Part shown: piece after piece, positions 35,829 through 47,560 of the stretch | Position numbering within the stretch: position 1 is the first letter of the stretch | Layout of the letters: every line of letters begins with the position of its first letter | Assembly: GCA_032871835.1 (NCBI GenBank) | Contig: CM065296.1 | Span: 4,412,001-4,476,000 of the forward strand | DNA length: 64,000 nt | Source of the DNA: Dipteronia dyeriana | Taxonomy: Eukaryota > Streptophyta > Magnoliopsida > Sapindales > Sapindaceae | Direction of reading: 5' to 3' | Program-made: the position numbers and the translations under genes | The notes under the pieces: generated by a model | What the model was told of the DNA's origin: nothing | The model's database searches: none | What the model saw: the letters and a program-made list of their open reading frames with translations, nothing else

Positions 35829-36119
35829 TCCTATATTCATTAAATTCACAGTCTTTCTATTGTTAGTTCAAACGGATATATCAAGTCTTTATATGTAGAA
35901 CATTGAATAAAAACTAATCTGGGATAATCTCATCCTCACATATTGATATGTGTCCATTTATTAATCAAGCGTTGATAAAATTAACTATCATAATAGCAAA
36001 CGGGTAAATTAATACTTAACAAACGGATACATACAAACAGGTAAATTAATAATTATAAATACTTTCGTATGTGACTCAATTTTGTTGGATCAGTTCTTAC
36101 CACGTGGTGATGATACCGA

Positions 36120-36369
36120 TAAAAGTTTTTCTCATTCTGTAGTGATCAACTTTCTGCAAAAGTTTTCAAGGTAACTCGCAAGTCGCAAGCCTCCCATGAA
36201 CATTAGCATGAGCCGTGAACACTCTCCTCTGTCACCTCAGGAGATGACACCGTCAAGATCCTCGGTCGGGAACTCTCTATTTAGCTGGCAGCAACGACAA
36301 CTTCTTCTAAGCCCTGCCAATAGCGGCGTCGGAGTCACTGAAGTTAGAGATACGGGACTTGGTTTGCAT
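36120..36369 (-). pseudogene. FLZ copy 3, exon 1 (inverted away from exon 2)
   Basis: On the minus strand, ATG 36369-36367 is preceded by the same CAAAAACCAACC leader as the intact FLZ gene. The start reads MQTKSRISNFSDSDAA, against MQTKRSRITSFGDSDAA in the intact gene. An in-frame TAG replaces the Leu codon at 36309-36307, and the zinc-finger start is degraded (ACCTTGAAAACTTTTGC). Further conserved words are GGTGTCATCTCCTGAGG, GAGAGTGTTC and GGGAGGCTTGCGA. The matching exon 2 is on the plus strand at 50242. Confidence 0.85.
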
Positions 36370-36785
36370 GGTTGGGTGGTTGGTTTTTGAGTTGTGAAAG
36401 TGAAAAAAATGAAGAAAAAATTGGTTCTTTCAGTGTTCTTTTTCTATTGGAGTTTTGGTTTTGATTATGTGTGGCATAGACCATGGTGAGAAAGATTAAT
36501 TGATGATACGAAAGAATCACATCTTTTGTGGATATGATAGACGGTTAAAGTCAAATGATTGGGTGAATTTGTCAGATTTGGAATATATATATAATGGATT
36601 TTGGTATAGTAAAAACATAAAAATTTATAGAAATAATTCAGACTATTGAATTGTTATATAAGACATGTGACAATAGATTATAAAGGTGAAGATAATTATG
36701 GTGATGAGAGAATCCATATCCAGATAGAATATGGTAATATATTGTGCATTATTTATAAGGTAATATTGTGTTATGTATGCCAACA

Positions 36786-36803
36786 GGAACGTAGTTCAGC
36801 TGG
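36786..36803 (+). mobile_element. tRNA-derived SINE, head with A box
   Basis: TAGTTCAGCTGG (36792-36803) fits the Pol III A box (TRGYNNARNNGG). It ends directly at the 3' end of hAT copy 2, with TCAGCTGG (36796-36803) as the 8-bp target duplication, complement of CCAGCTGA at 35174. Confidence 0.75.
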
Positions 36804-37288
36804 TAATGTTGTAAATTTGGAGTGGCCCGGCCCATTAGGCAAGGCATGCCAGGGCCCGGTGCGTGCCGAACCAGGCCCGACCTGTTTCGAAAACGGAGGC
36901 ACGGCACGACACGCAAGCCTGCCTTAGGCAGGCCTGGTCCGGCAGACCTGATCCATAATCATTTTTAAATTCGATTTTTTAAAATTAAGTTTGTTTGGAT
37001 TTAGGGTTTAGGGTTTAGGATTTCAATTCCAAAAATGAATAAATAAAATGAATATTTATTTATTTATTTTATTTTTTATTTATTTAATTCTTTTTCACTT
37101 ATGGAATTCAGTATTACATATTTACATGATTGCCTCATTGAAAACCTTACGAAGAAAAATCCAATGGGATAAAAACTTGGTATGAGAAGAAGAGTACAAT
37201 AGTATTACAACTTACAAGTAAATACTATATACACATGTAAAAGTATAACCTAGTTCTGACCCTGACCACTACATGCAGATTCATCATA

Positions 37289-37522
37289 CTATAGATTGTT
37301 GAAATTTAGAATAAACTCTTTATCTACAGTTTGATTTTGCAACCTTTTTTTAGCATGCTCCCAATCTCGAAGGCATGTTAATACCTCCACCATCTCCGGA
37401 GACAAACAGCTTCTTCTTGGTTCAATTATGCGTCCACTGGTGCTGAAAGCTTGTTCTGAAGACACCGTTGGCATGAGAATAACCAGTAAGTCACATGATA
37501 AGTGTGATAGAACTGGATACAT
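37289..37522 (-). pseudogene. hAT C-terminal dimerisation domain, copy 2
   Basis: Reads YPVLSHLSCDLLVI and VSSEQAFSTSGRIIEPRR, then LTCLRDWE: the hAT dimerisation domain (Dimer_Tnp_hAT). Separated from the LLLWWK motif by the 37540-39727 insertion. Confidence 0.85.
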
Positions 37523-37539
37523 GTACGTGAAAGTTCCCT

Positions 37540-39727
37540 AAAAACGTGTGTGTCTAAACCTAGAAAGGGGGGGGGGGGGGGGGGGGGGGGGGGGGTGGGG
37601 GATTTAATCAAGTCAATTACCAATTTTTCTTGATTAGTCAATATTCAAAATTCAACCAATAAAACAAATATACAACATCAAATGTAAGGTGCGGAAATAT
37701 AAATAACACAAGATGTATACGTGGAAACCCTTCAAATGGAAAAAACCACGGGCTGATAAGTGCGCCACACTCGGTCACAGAAATCCACTATATAAATAAA
37801 AGGTTATACCCTCAAGTGATTCTCGGACTCTCACTCTCGGCAACCTCAGATTATGGACACCGCCACTCACCACTCTTGGTTCAGTCCCTAGTGATATCCT
37901 CTGATATACTACTCTTGGCATGAACTCCTCCTTTTACAGTGGCACCCGACCAATTGCATGTCAACCCACACTTGGTTGCAAGACTTTCCTTGCTTGTGCA
38001 ACTTTACACCGAAGCCACAAGACTTGACTCAATGAAGAGTATATGGTCGAAGTGTATATATGACACTATGCTCAAATGCAACTATGTGTAAGACCAAATA
38101 CAAAATGCTTAACTAGATTTAGATAATGCAATTAAACATCCTAGTTCTCAAACAATGCCTACATGCCCATACCAAGGACTCAATTAGATGTGTAAATAAA
38201 ATCTAACAACCTAATTGTCAATAAAATTCCAACCAACACAAGTTGTCACAACAAATAATCAAGGACAATTTTGTAATCAAGAAATGCAATCAATGGGGCA
38301 TACACATAAATGTTCATAAACTAGACTAGATGCACAAAGTCAACCTAATCATCAATTATGTATACATGAACATTCATGGATTAGCTATTTAGGCATAAAT
38401 GACCTAATAATGCAAGCTATCACAATACAAACCCCAAACATGTCATAATTTCAACAAATATGAAATTAATATGAAGAAATGCTAATTTAAGCAATAAATG
38501 ACATGTCTTGGTAAGCTAGAACAATAAATGAACAACAATGGTGGTTCTACTTACCAATCAATGAAAACTCATGCTTGGAATGATGCTTGAATGCAAGATG
38601 AAGATGAGTTTGGGGTTTGGAGAGTCAAATAACAAAGCTTGAAGCTTTCTCTCTCTAGTGGAGGTTCTCCCACTCTAAAATGTATTCTTTGAGCTCTAAG
38701 AAGACAAGGAAGAAGAAGAGAACATATATAAAGAATCCCTACACAAAACGGCATCGTTTTGGACTTGGGAGACAAAGTCTCACACGACCGTTGTGCGTGC
38801 CGCAGCCTAGGCAAGTGTCCAGACCACGATCTGTGCAGCATGGCATGACTAGACATTACCGCTGCCTAGGTCGCTGGCTAGGCATGGCACCAACAGCTGT
38901 CTAGGCCGTGATACACGCCAGACAGCGCAACAGCTAGAGCTTCGAGCGACCCAAAACATGACCAAACGACATTCAAAACTTTTGTATAATATACCGTTGG
39001 AAAGATATGGAAGTCTAATTTCTACTCCATTTTAAAAACATGATTTGAATGTCTATATAAAAAGTTATGGTCATTTTAGTGACCAATGGTCAGAAACAGA
39101 CAACAACAGAGATGCCCTGTTTTTGTGGTCACTTTGGAGATTTCAAAACCAATCCAAACGATCATAAAATATTACGAATAATATACCGTTGGAAAGGTAT
39201 AGGTGTCTAGTTTGTACAGAAATTTTCAAAACTCATTTTAAATCATTTTATAAAAAGATATGGTTACAAGACCATACAAAGGTCAGTTTTGAAAACACTA
39301 AATCATTGAAATACACTCTTTTGAAACTAGACACCTTACTCCATATAACCAAACCAAGAGAAGAATGAGACCTTCTCATATGGTCACTCAACGCGCTAAA
39401 ACAAGCACACCATCGTGCAAGTGCAAACACAACACAATACCACACTTAAATTTATAAATGAAGTGCAAGTGTGATTGTGAAGAGATGCACACATATAAAC
39501 AATATCAACACAAATGCAAGATCAACAAGGCATGCATGAGGTATGTGTGTGCACCTAAACTCTTCAAGAGGCAGAGTCAAGTGAATATATCTTTTGCTCT
39601 TGAAGTCATGGGGATGCTTGGAAGCTTGCCAATGAGGACCTAAGCTACCCATTACACAATCATCCCAAATGTGGTGTGGTTTGTCATGAAATAAGCCAAT
39701 CATAAAATTGAGGTCCTTACAGTACGT
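37540..39727. repeat. 2.2-kb unidentified insertion within hAT copy 2
   Basis: Sequence between ACGTAC (about 37527) and GTACGT/ACGTAC (about 39724) has no counterpart in the hAT reading frame. It contains a motif near 37720 (ACGTGGAAACCC...AAAAAACCACGGGC) seen widely in plant repeats, a 29-base G run, and two copies about 190 bp apart of ATACCGTTGGAAAG (38993 and 39185). No recognised domain; its possible 6-bp flanking match ACGTAC is weak evidence. Confidence 0.5.
37567..37595 (+). repeat. Poly(G) run of 29 bases
   Basis: Uninterrupted G from 37567 to 37595, then T and five more G. Very rare in AT-rich plant DNA. Could be a real G-quadruplex-prone tract or a sequencing artefact. Confidence 0.9.
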
Positions 39728-39734
39728 ATAGATC

Positions 39735-41538
39735 TTCCACCATAACAACAAATCAAACTCTTCCTTGTCTTCAACAACATCGAACTGTGCTTCAAGGTTC
39801 ATAATCAGTTCGGTACAAGAAGATAGGTCAGATCTTTGCCTTGAAGAAGTACTCGCTGATTTGCCCTTTTTTCACTGTTTTATAAGGCTCCAACTTGTTT
39901 GCTTCGACTCTGTCTCTGGTTGTGTTGATTGGAGGGTGTCAATATTGCCAAACTTGCTCTCATAAATACGAAAAATCTTGAACAACTTGGTTCGAATGTC
40001 AATAATTTGTTCTGAATAATCTATTGACAAATTAGTACCAATAAACTCAAGCAAAACTTTTAAACTAGATAATTTAACCATATGATCTACTATAACACTT
40101 AAGACATAAAGTATAGAAATGTTAGCCCAATATTTTTTCAACTTTGTCTCCATGACAACAACTGCAGCGCCTAGATGTTTATCTTTTCTATAACTGTTTA
40201 ATACTTCAGACATTTCCACTATCTGATGGATTGCTTGGGAATATGTGGGGTAATAGACCCCGGAAAGAGTTACAGTGGCATTGTAAAAAATCTTTAAAAA
40301 TAGAACAAAAACCCTTATCACATACCAATCGTCTATGGTAAGTGTTTTTGCTTCAGGATAACCTGTTTCAGCCAATTTCATGTTATAAGAACATGTAATG
40401 TTTGTATCATATTCAAAACAATTTTTCAACATTAAATAAGTAGAATTCCACCTTACCGACATATTAGTTTGGAATTGTCGGGGTTTGAGACCGTTTGATT
40501 TACAATGTCTCTTGAATTAACTGAAATTAGGATTATAACTGCAAATCCAAGAAATGGCATCTCTGATGCGATCTATTTGGTAGCTTACCTGCTTTAAACA
40601 AGCATATACAACTAAATTTAAAGTACGACATGCTCACCGTTGATGGAAGAAATAACCTCCATCTTACGAGATATTTTTACGGGTTATTTCTTGCAACAAA
40701 CAATGCAATAGAACTAGTATTTACAGATACTTTATCTAATGTGATAAAGGATGCGATGCGTGATTTCATAAGTTTCTAAAACAGAAATAATGACTTTTAA
40801 AATGTTTTCTGTGGTATGTGCAAAATCCATAGGACGAAAACCAATAATTCTTTTTGTTATCCTCCAGTCAAAGTCTAAATAGTGTCTCGTGACACATAAA
40901 TAGTCATGTTTGGAACATGCATTCCAAATATCAGAAGTTAATGTAACAGAGACACTTAAATGTTGTATTTCAACAATCAAGTCATCTCTTTGGGTGTTAA
41001 ACAATCTTATCAAATCATATCTAGTGGTAGTTATAGAAACAGGTTCAAATTGAGGATTATATGCAGATGTGATTAATTCTTTATAAAATGAACTCTCATC
41101 AACACTGATCGGTTGATCAGCTAGTGCAATATATCGTGTCAAACTCTCTCTAGCATGCATGGCATTGAACTGCCACGTCATAACAGACCTGTCTGGGTGC
41201 CGTTGTAGTTTTGTCTGGGTTATAGTGTCTACTTGTCCATGTGCAGACATACATTTGTACATATGCCGTCTCAAATGTCTGGTTCCCTTCCTACTTGTGA
41301 CATAATCCTTATGACAAAACTTACACTTAGCTCTGGGTCCGAACGTCCCGTCTGGGAGTGTCATTTGGACTATGTTGTAACATTGCCACATATATGATTT
41401 TAATTTTTTGGGACGTGATGTTGGTAAAACGGCGGAACCAGAAGGTCCCGCTTGATTATGGGTCGGCTCCAAAATATCAAATTCATCGTTGAACATGTTC
41501 AAACTGTCCGGAAAATAAGGCTGCTGGTTATGATCCAT
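39735..41538 (-). pseudogene. hAT transposase copy 2, N-terminal and core regions
   Basis: ATG 41538 (MDHNQQ, equivalent to MDPIQQ in copy 1). BED finger with CKFCHKDY and HLRRHMYKC. The first catalytic Asp is present (LTSDIWNA). The frame breaks after ..ETYEITHRILYHI (about 40732), then resumes at about 40462 (SVRWNSTYLML) to 39872 and, after a shift, the EFDLLLWWK motif near 39735. The next motif, YPVLSHL, is 2.2 kb away at 37520. Nonfunctional. Confidence 0.85.
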
Positions 41539-42746
41539 TTTCTGAAGTAAAAATATGAGCACTATAGTCATTAATAGTCAAATTAAAAATCAATATTTAC
41601 TAACAAAATATTTTTAAATTAATTACTACCCTTAACAATATTAATTTACTAACAATAATTAATAAAACTAATACGACACTTAAAATTATTATTTTACTTC
41701 AAAAAAAAAAAAAAAACAACTACACTAAAAATTCATAATCTACTAACAAAAAATATTAAATTCACTACTACAAATTAAATTGATAAATTTACTAACAACA
41801 AATATTAAATTAAATACTACACATAAAAATCTTAATTTACTAATAAAACTTATTAAAATTAACCACTACACTTAAAATTCATAATATACTCACAAAAAAT
41901 ATTAAAATAAACAACTACACTAAAAATTCATAATTTATTAACAAAAAATATTAAACTTAACTACTACACTTAACATTCATAATTTACTTATTAAAAAAAT
42001 TAAATTCAATAATATAAATTAAATTTCTAAATTTACTAATAACAAATATTAATATTACTACTAAACTTAAAAATCTTAATATACTAAACAAATAATATTA
42101 ACATTAATGCATAAAAATTGATAAACTAACTAACTAAATAAAAATGTTTTCATTTAGTAACTACAGTCTAAACATAAAATTATAAATTTACAATCAAAAA
42201 ATGATTCAACAAAAGTAATAAGAAAATTGTACCTTTAAAATTTGATGTGTTGGTGGAAAATTTAGAGAATTTTGCAAAGAGAGTAATAATGAAATTGAAT
42301 GAAAAAATGTAGATAATTGGAGAAGGGGTCAAAAAATTATTGGCACTATTTGAGGGGCGTGTTGTGCAAATATCACCACTTTACTAATGTATGTTTAAAA
42401 GGAACCAAAAGAGTGTTTGAGACAAAAATACCCCGAAATATTTTAACAGCGAGGAAGTTGTCGTTTTCAAAGTCAGAGAGAAGCAACAGTCAAATCGACG
42501 AGAAACTAATCGACGGTGAAATGACCGGAAGAGCTGCGATTGACAAAGGTAAGATTGGTTATTTTTTCTCGTTTTTGTTGTTGTTAACTTGCATTACATG
42601 TTAGAATTGAGTTTTGTTGATAGGAATTTTAGAAACCGGTTAAAATAGAGATGTGAGAATGGTTGTGGTTTAGGTTAGGGTTTGTAATTTGGTTGAATAT
42701 CAGTTGAGGAAGATGAAATCTGGGTTTTTGAGACTTTTTTCAAGAG

Positions 42747-43190
42747 AATCGAGCTTATTTGTTTAGTCGAGCTTTTTTTTCGTAAAAATTAGGTTTTGGT
42801 AAATCGAGCTTTTTCGAAAATGAATCGAGATTTTTTTAAAAAGAATCGAGTTTTTTTGAAAAGGATCGATCCATTTTGAAAAGGATCGAGCTTTTTTGAA
42901 TAGGTTCGAGCTGTTTTAGAATTAGATCGAGCATATTTGAAAGGGATCGAGCTTTTTTGAAAAGGGATCGAGCCTTTTTGAAAAGGGATCGAGCCTTTTT
43001 GAAAAGGGATCGAGCCTTTTTGAAAAGGAATCGAGCTTTTTGAAAAGGGATCGAGCTTTTATGAAAAGGATCGAGCTTTTTTGAAAGCGATCAAGCCTTT
43101 TTGAAAAGGAATCGAGCTTTTTTGTAAATCAATCGAGCTTTTTTGAAAGGGATCGAGCTATTTTGTAAATCAATCGAGCTTTTTTAAAAA
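42747..43190 (+). repeat. GATCGAGC-T-rich minisatellite, left array
   Basis: About 20 diverged units of roughly 21-25 bp: (G/A)ATCGAGC(C)TTTTTTGAAAAGG. The best kept are at 42950-43050. Located just upstream of the DUF1985 exon. The same motif, same strand, recurs at 47195-47560. Confidence 0.9.
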
Positions 43191-44535
43191 ATTATGTTTA
43201 ATGATGTTGTATTTCTGTTACATTGCAGATGAGAATTAGGTTGAGGGATTCGCTTAAAACTCCAGGAGGATACTGGTACGAGGGCAAATTGACACGACAC
43301 AACCATTTTGATGCCCTCACCCATATAGACCACGCGCTGAACTGTGTCCCTGTAGAATTTGCAGATGAAGACCGTCAGTGGTTTATGGCATCATGTTTCG
43401 GGCATTTCCTGACGAAGCATAGGGAGATGAAGTTTTCCGGTGGTATTATCCATCGGTTGCTTTTGAGGGAGCTCCATCATAACGGCTCCACAGATGAGAT
43501 GCACTTCATGTTAGGAACCCAGTCGGTGAGGTTTTCGAAGTTGAAATTTTGTCTTATCATCGGACTGGGTTTGGAGTTGTACCAGAGACCACCATGTATG
43601 CAGCAGTGGAGAATGGCATACATGAACGGTACTTTCCTGGAGCCGAGGAGGTGTCGCTAGAGCAGATTAGGGGTGTTGTCACCGGCACAGATTTCGAAAA
43701 GGCGTACGATGTTGTCAAGCTCTGCCTCTTATATATGCTGAACTGGATACTGATGGGGGTGGATGAGAGATTCAAGATTCCAGTTTGCCAGTTTCGACTG
43801 GTTGAGGAGCTCGACGCGTTCGACGCGTTCCCGTGGGGTGCCCACGTGTACATGCATTCTATTAACTCATTCAAACATGCGCTTGACGGGCGAAGAGACG
43901 GGTTCGAGCGACGCCAGCAGGAAAAGGGCGCTGACGTACATAGGGTGGAGACCTATAACATATACGGTCTATCTCATGCCCTGTTGGTAAGAAGTTCAAA
44001 CTATAAATTGTACTTTATTGTTGGTGCCCAAAATTGTATGGATACTTATCGTACTTATCTTTGATGTAGATATTTGTTTTGGAGGTGATCCTTGCTTTGG
44101 CCAAAGAGGTCGGTGTCCGGAGGGTTACTGATCTGACTCCCCGCATTTTGAAGTGGGAGTTGACCAAACAACCGAGAGGGAACAAGCTAGCAAAGATTTT
44201 CAAAACCAGGGTATGTATTTATTTTGTTAATATTTTTATTAGTTAGTATTTGTACAATGACATTGTTCTAACTAATATTTCAGATGTTTGCGATCAAGGA
44301 ACTGGTGCCAACACCAGCTGAGAGATAGGCACCATACTATGCCTGACTAGACGAGGGGGGAGCCTATATATAGAAGATGACATGGATGATATGCCGCATG
44401 AGGTCCCTGATCAGACCACCTTAGGCGGGATCAGTGGTACAGACAGGACCATTGACAGTGAGGGATCTGAGCCCGCTGCTAGGGGTTTGAGGCCCGGTGA
44501 CAGTGAGAGATATGAGACAGACCCTCAACGAGAAA

Positions 44536-44570
44536 GGCATAGGCATAGGCATAGGCATAGGCATAGGCGG
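44536..44570 (+). repeat. (GGCATA)n hexanucleotide repeat
   Basis: Five units coding alternating Arg-His in the DUF1985 ORF. Confidence 0.9.
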
Positions 44571-45130
44571 GTTCGGTTTTCCACCCCCGGACATGGTACA
44601 TTTATAGGGATTCCCGTGGGGGCGTTGGACGTGATGGAGAGGTAAGTTGAAAACATAGTTTAGTGTTTTTTTATTAACACGTGTTGATAGTTTTTTACTA
44701 ACAATGTAGACATGATTTCAGGCTCGTGGGCAGAAATGTTGAACGATGTGCGTGAAGGCCTCCGAAAGAGTGACTAGGATCGATAACGTCAACACTATAT
44801 GATCCGGAAGAGTGATGAGGATCGTCAGCAGCAACACCGATTGTTACTGGATATGATCCGGGGGCTTCAAGGTTCGACCATGCATACACACCAGAATGGC
44901 CCCCCATCTCCTGATATATTATTTAGTCACGGAGGGTCGACTGATAGGTTTATGGGGGGGACAGACACCCAGGCTCAGTTGTCCCCCCCACCTTCCAACA
45001 TATCGATCCCCCAACCTCGCAGCACATCGATCCCCTCACCTCCCAACACATCGATTCCCCCACCTCGCAGCAGATCGATCCCCCCACCTTCTAGCACATC
45101 GATTCAGCCACAGTGGTCCCCTCCCCCATC

Positions 45131-45360
45131 CAGCACGTATGTGGTGTCTGAGCGGTCCCCTCCCCCACCCAGCACGTCCGTGTGATAGAGAGGTCCCCTC
45201 CCCCACCCAGCACGTCCGTGTGGTCGGAGAGGTCCCCTCTCCTACCCAGCACGTCCGTGGGGTCGGAGCAGTCCCCTCTCTCACCCAGCACGTCTGTGCC
45301 TTCGAAGCGGTTCCCTCCCCCACCCAGTACGTCTGTGCCGTCGGAGCGGGCCTCTCCCCC
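45131..45360 (+). repeat. 39-bp coding minisatellite, Pro/Ser-rich
   Basis: CAGCACGT starts at 45131, 45169, 45208, 45247, 45286 and about 45325, period 39 (13 codons, PPPSTSV..SERS). Preceded by a shorter ATCGATCCCCCCACCT-type repeat (about 27 bp, 44998-45110). Confidence 0.85.
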
Positions 45361-45762
45361 GGCCAATACATTGAAGCGTTTAGGTAAGCGCGGATGATAG
45401 TTGATGAGCCATTACACATATCCATGTCGTCCAAAGAGGTTGAGGAGTCCGTGGAACACATTTTTGACCCCCACGAACTAGTGGACGCTGACCACCTTAC
45501 GGCTTACAAGGCTTTTAAGAGGAACATCAACGGGGAACAGTGAGTCCAACTTTTTATAATACAAATGGATGTACATTTCTTGTTTATTCAAATTTATGTA
45601 TAGCCAAGGTAATTCAATCATTAAACAGACGTGATGTGGACGTGTTGACACCAGTTACAGCGGGATAGTTCATGCGTATGTAGTCCAACTTCATGGACTT
45701 GTAGGACACAGTACGTACTTATTAAATTTCAAATTAACGTTTGTGTAAGTATTGTTGAATTG

Positions 45763-46992
45763 TTAACAATTATGTATGCAGTCCATAAAATATGTCAGTG
45801 ACAACGCATAATCGAGGGCGGCGTGTGCCTTACTGTACATGATTTGGATTCCATACATTGATTTCATCTCGGCGATTATGTCTTTCGGAAGCATTAGTCG
45901 ACCATCTTGTTGTTGAAGTCTAGGTGCAATAACTTCTCCAATTATGACTGCACTAGCTTGTCGGTGCCGACGGTGAATTTCCTCTAACATATAAGTGTGT
46001 TCGTTGACAAAACTTCTTACTTGAAAGTATGTGCATTCATCTCTCCTTACCGCTCTTAACTTTCACGTACAATTTCCCATCAAACAAACTATATGTAATG
46101 TTGTCTTATTGGACCTTTTCACCTTCCACTCGAAGTTCTGCCGCATTGCAAAATGGCCTACTAGTCTCTTCAAATCCTTTTTCGTTGGAAAAAACTGGTC
46201 TTTATATATCATGCTTGTAGGTTCATCTTCAAACAAGTTCCTGCTTCCACCAATACCAAACGAGTATGATTCTGCTCCTGGAATAACCCATGTTGTGGCA
46301 TTATCAGAATCATCTACAGTTACATTAGCCCTTCCCTCGGAGGTCTCAGCTATATCTGGTGCACTGGAACTAAATTTGTGTACATGTCTTACACGTCTTT
46401 CCGTTTCGACAGGTTCTGCATCATCCTGATTGTCCTCTACATTTTCTACAGAATTTAAATTTCCCTCATTATCCACCTCATTATTCACCCTAACATTCAG
46501 TGTTGTATTCTCCTCATTGTTGATGTCATTGTAGATCTCATTGTATTGGTGGTTGTACTGTCTACCATTCATCTCAATATGACAACCAAATACATCGTCG
46601 AATTGAGGTCCCGGTCTATTATCATGGGCGGCTACTTCCGGTGGGACAACACATATTTTTTCCCGACCATCAATCCCACTTCTTTCTGTGAACAACTGGT
46701 TGCTTCTGCCTGACGATCGAAATTGTTGGGTGTTATCAGGATGAGGGATATCTTCACCAATGACACCTCATGCTGACCTCTCGATTAGACTAACACATAC
46801 TTAAGGGATCACTCTATCTTCCCCTAGCATAAACTGAACATCGTCATTGTTTCTTATAAATGTACGACATGTAGTCCCAGGAACAATTGATAGAGACTGT
46901 AGCTCAACACTGTATTTGTGCTCATCAAACTTCACAATGGTTTGCACGATCGACACCAGTTCGTCGTAACTCAAATTCTTTGACACATACAA
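45763..46992 (-). pseudogene. MULE transposase, N-terminal portion
   Basis: 46992-46801 codes a PB1-like start (SYDELVSIVQTIVKFDEHKY...GEDRVIP) typical of plant MULEs, then a stop. From 46695: an acidic Asn/Glu-rich stretch, then MIYKDQFFPTKKDLKRLVGHFAMRQNFEWKVKRS, the MuDR DNA-binding domain (PF03108). A TGA (46065-46063) falls just after GNCT, then the frame goes on through RSFVNEHTYMLEEIHRRHRQAS and PKDIIAEMKSMYGIQIMYSKAHAALDYAL to 45763. The DDE catalytic core and SWIM zinc finger, which should follow, are absent. Confidence 0.8.
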
Positions 46993-47194
46993 ACCTTGGT
47001 TATCGGAACATAAATACCTCTGATTTCAGTTTGGTAATTGCTCTCATCGACCGTTGTAAGATAAGACTATTCTTATCATATCCATTGTCCTGGCAAAACC
47101 AACATCAAAAACCATTAATAAGGAAAAAATATCTCATATTAAATTTACATTTATAAAGGATTAAACAAAAATCAAAAGTGTAAGATATTAAGCT

Positions 47195-47560
47195 TTTTTT
47201 TTAAACTGAGCTTTTTCTATACATGATCGAGCCATTTTTGTACATGATCGAGCCCTTTCTAACGGGATCGGGCTTTTTTTGTTCAAGACCGAGCTTTTTC
47301 TCTATATAATCGAGCTTCTTTATATATGGCTCGAACTTTTTTTTTTAGGAATCGAGTTTTTTTGTGAGGGGTCGAGCTTTTTTGTGCGGTATCGAGCTTT
47401 TTTTGGCAAGGATTGAGCTTTTTTTCTGATGGATCGAGCCTTTTTTCGAGGGATCGAGCTTTTCTTTTTACGTATCCAGCATCTATTTTTTGGATCGAGA
47501 CTTTTTTTCAAATTTCCGAGCTTTTTTACAAATGTTTCGAGCTTTTTTTAAAACCTTTCC
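47195..47560 (+). repeat. GATCGAGC-T-rich minisatellite, right array
   Basis: About 15 diverged units of (A/G)ATCGAGC(C)TTTTTT with variable spacers, same strand as the left array at 42747-43190. Lies upstream of the transposase start. Confidence 0.9.

Larger units (their letters stand above)
36804..42324 (-). mobile_element. hAT copy 2, main body
   Basis: The 3' terminus at 36804 (TAATGTTGTAAATTTGG) is an imperfect inverted repeat of the 5' terminus TAGTACTGTAATTATGG, with a GC-rich subterminal block at 36820-36950. The transposase runs on the minus strand from ATG 41538, with an AT-rich leader to 42324 closely matching copy 1. The leader ends at AATTGGAGAA (42315-42324), where the MULE starts. 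A 2.2-kb insertion lies near the 3' end. Confidence 0.85.
43229..45541 (+). pseudogene. DUF1985-containing ORF of the MULE, Ulp1 protease end missing
   Basis: After a TTGCAG acceptor, ATG 43229 opens a frame with HFLTKHREMKFSGGIIHRLLLREL and VRFSKLKFCLIIGL, the DUF1985 signature. One frameshift (about 43560) moves to ENGIHERYFPGAEEVSLEQI and YNIYGLSHALL. Likely introns: 43987-44069 and 44211-44283 (both GT..AG). The exon 44070-44210 codes LTPRILKWEL. TAG at 44326-44328. Then a (GGCATA)n tract, a Pro/Ser-rich tandem-repeat region (44900-45400), and DADHLTAYKAFKRNING before a GTGAGT donor at 45542. No Cys-protease catalytic motif follows: the sequence switches to minus-strand transposase at 45763. 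Upstream ATG 42521 with GTAAGA donor is possible but would be out of phase. Confidence 0.7.

Noticed and set aside
36196..36390. Plus-strand ORF of 64 codons
   Set aside because: It is antisense to FLZ copy 3 exon 1; the similarity to the intact FLZ gene is on the minus strand.
36995..37020. TTTAGGG telomere-like words
   Set aside because: Only two to three units within the hAT 3' region; common by chance in plants and not an interstitial telomere block.
42747..43190. CRISPR-like array of short repeats
   Set aside because: Units are contiguous, diverged and without unique spacers; this is a minisatellite in a plant transposon.
44998..45461. Minus-strand Gly/Trp-rich ORFs opposite the Pro-rich repeat
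   Set aside because: Mirror frames of a 39-bp coding repeat; the plus strand continues the DUF1985 ORF.
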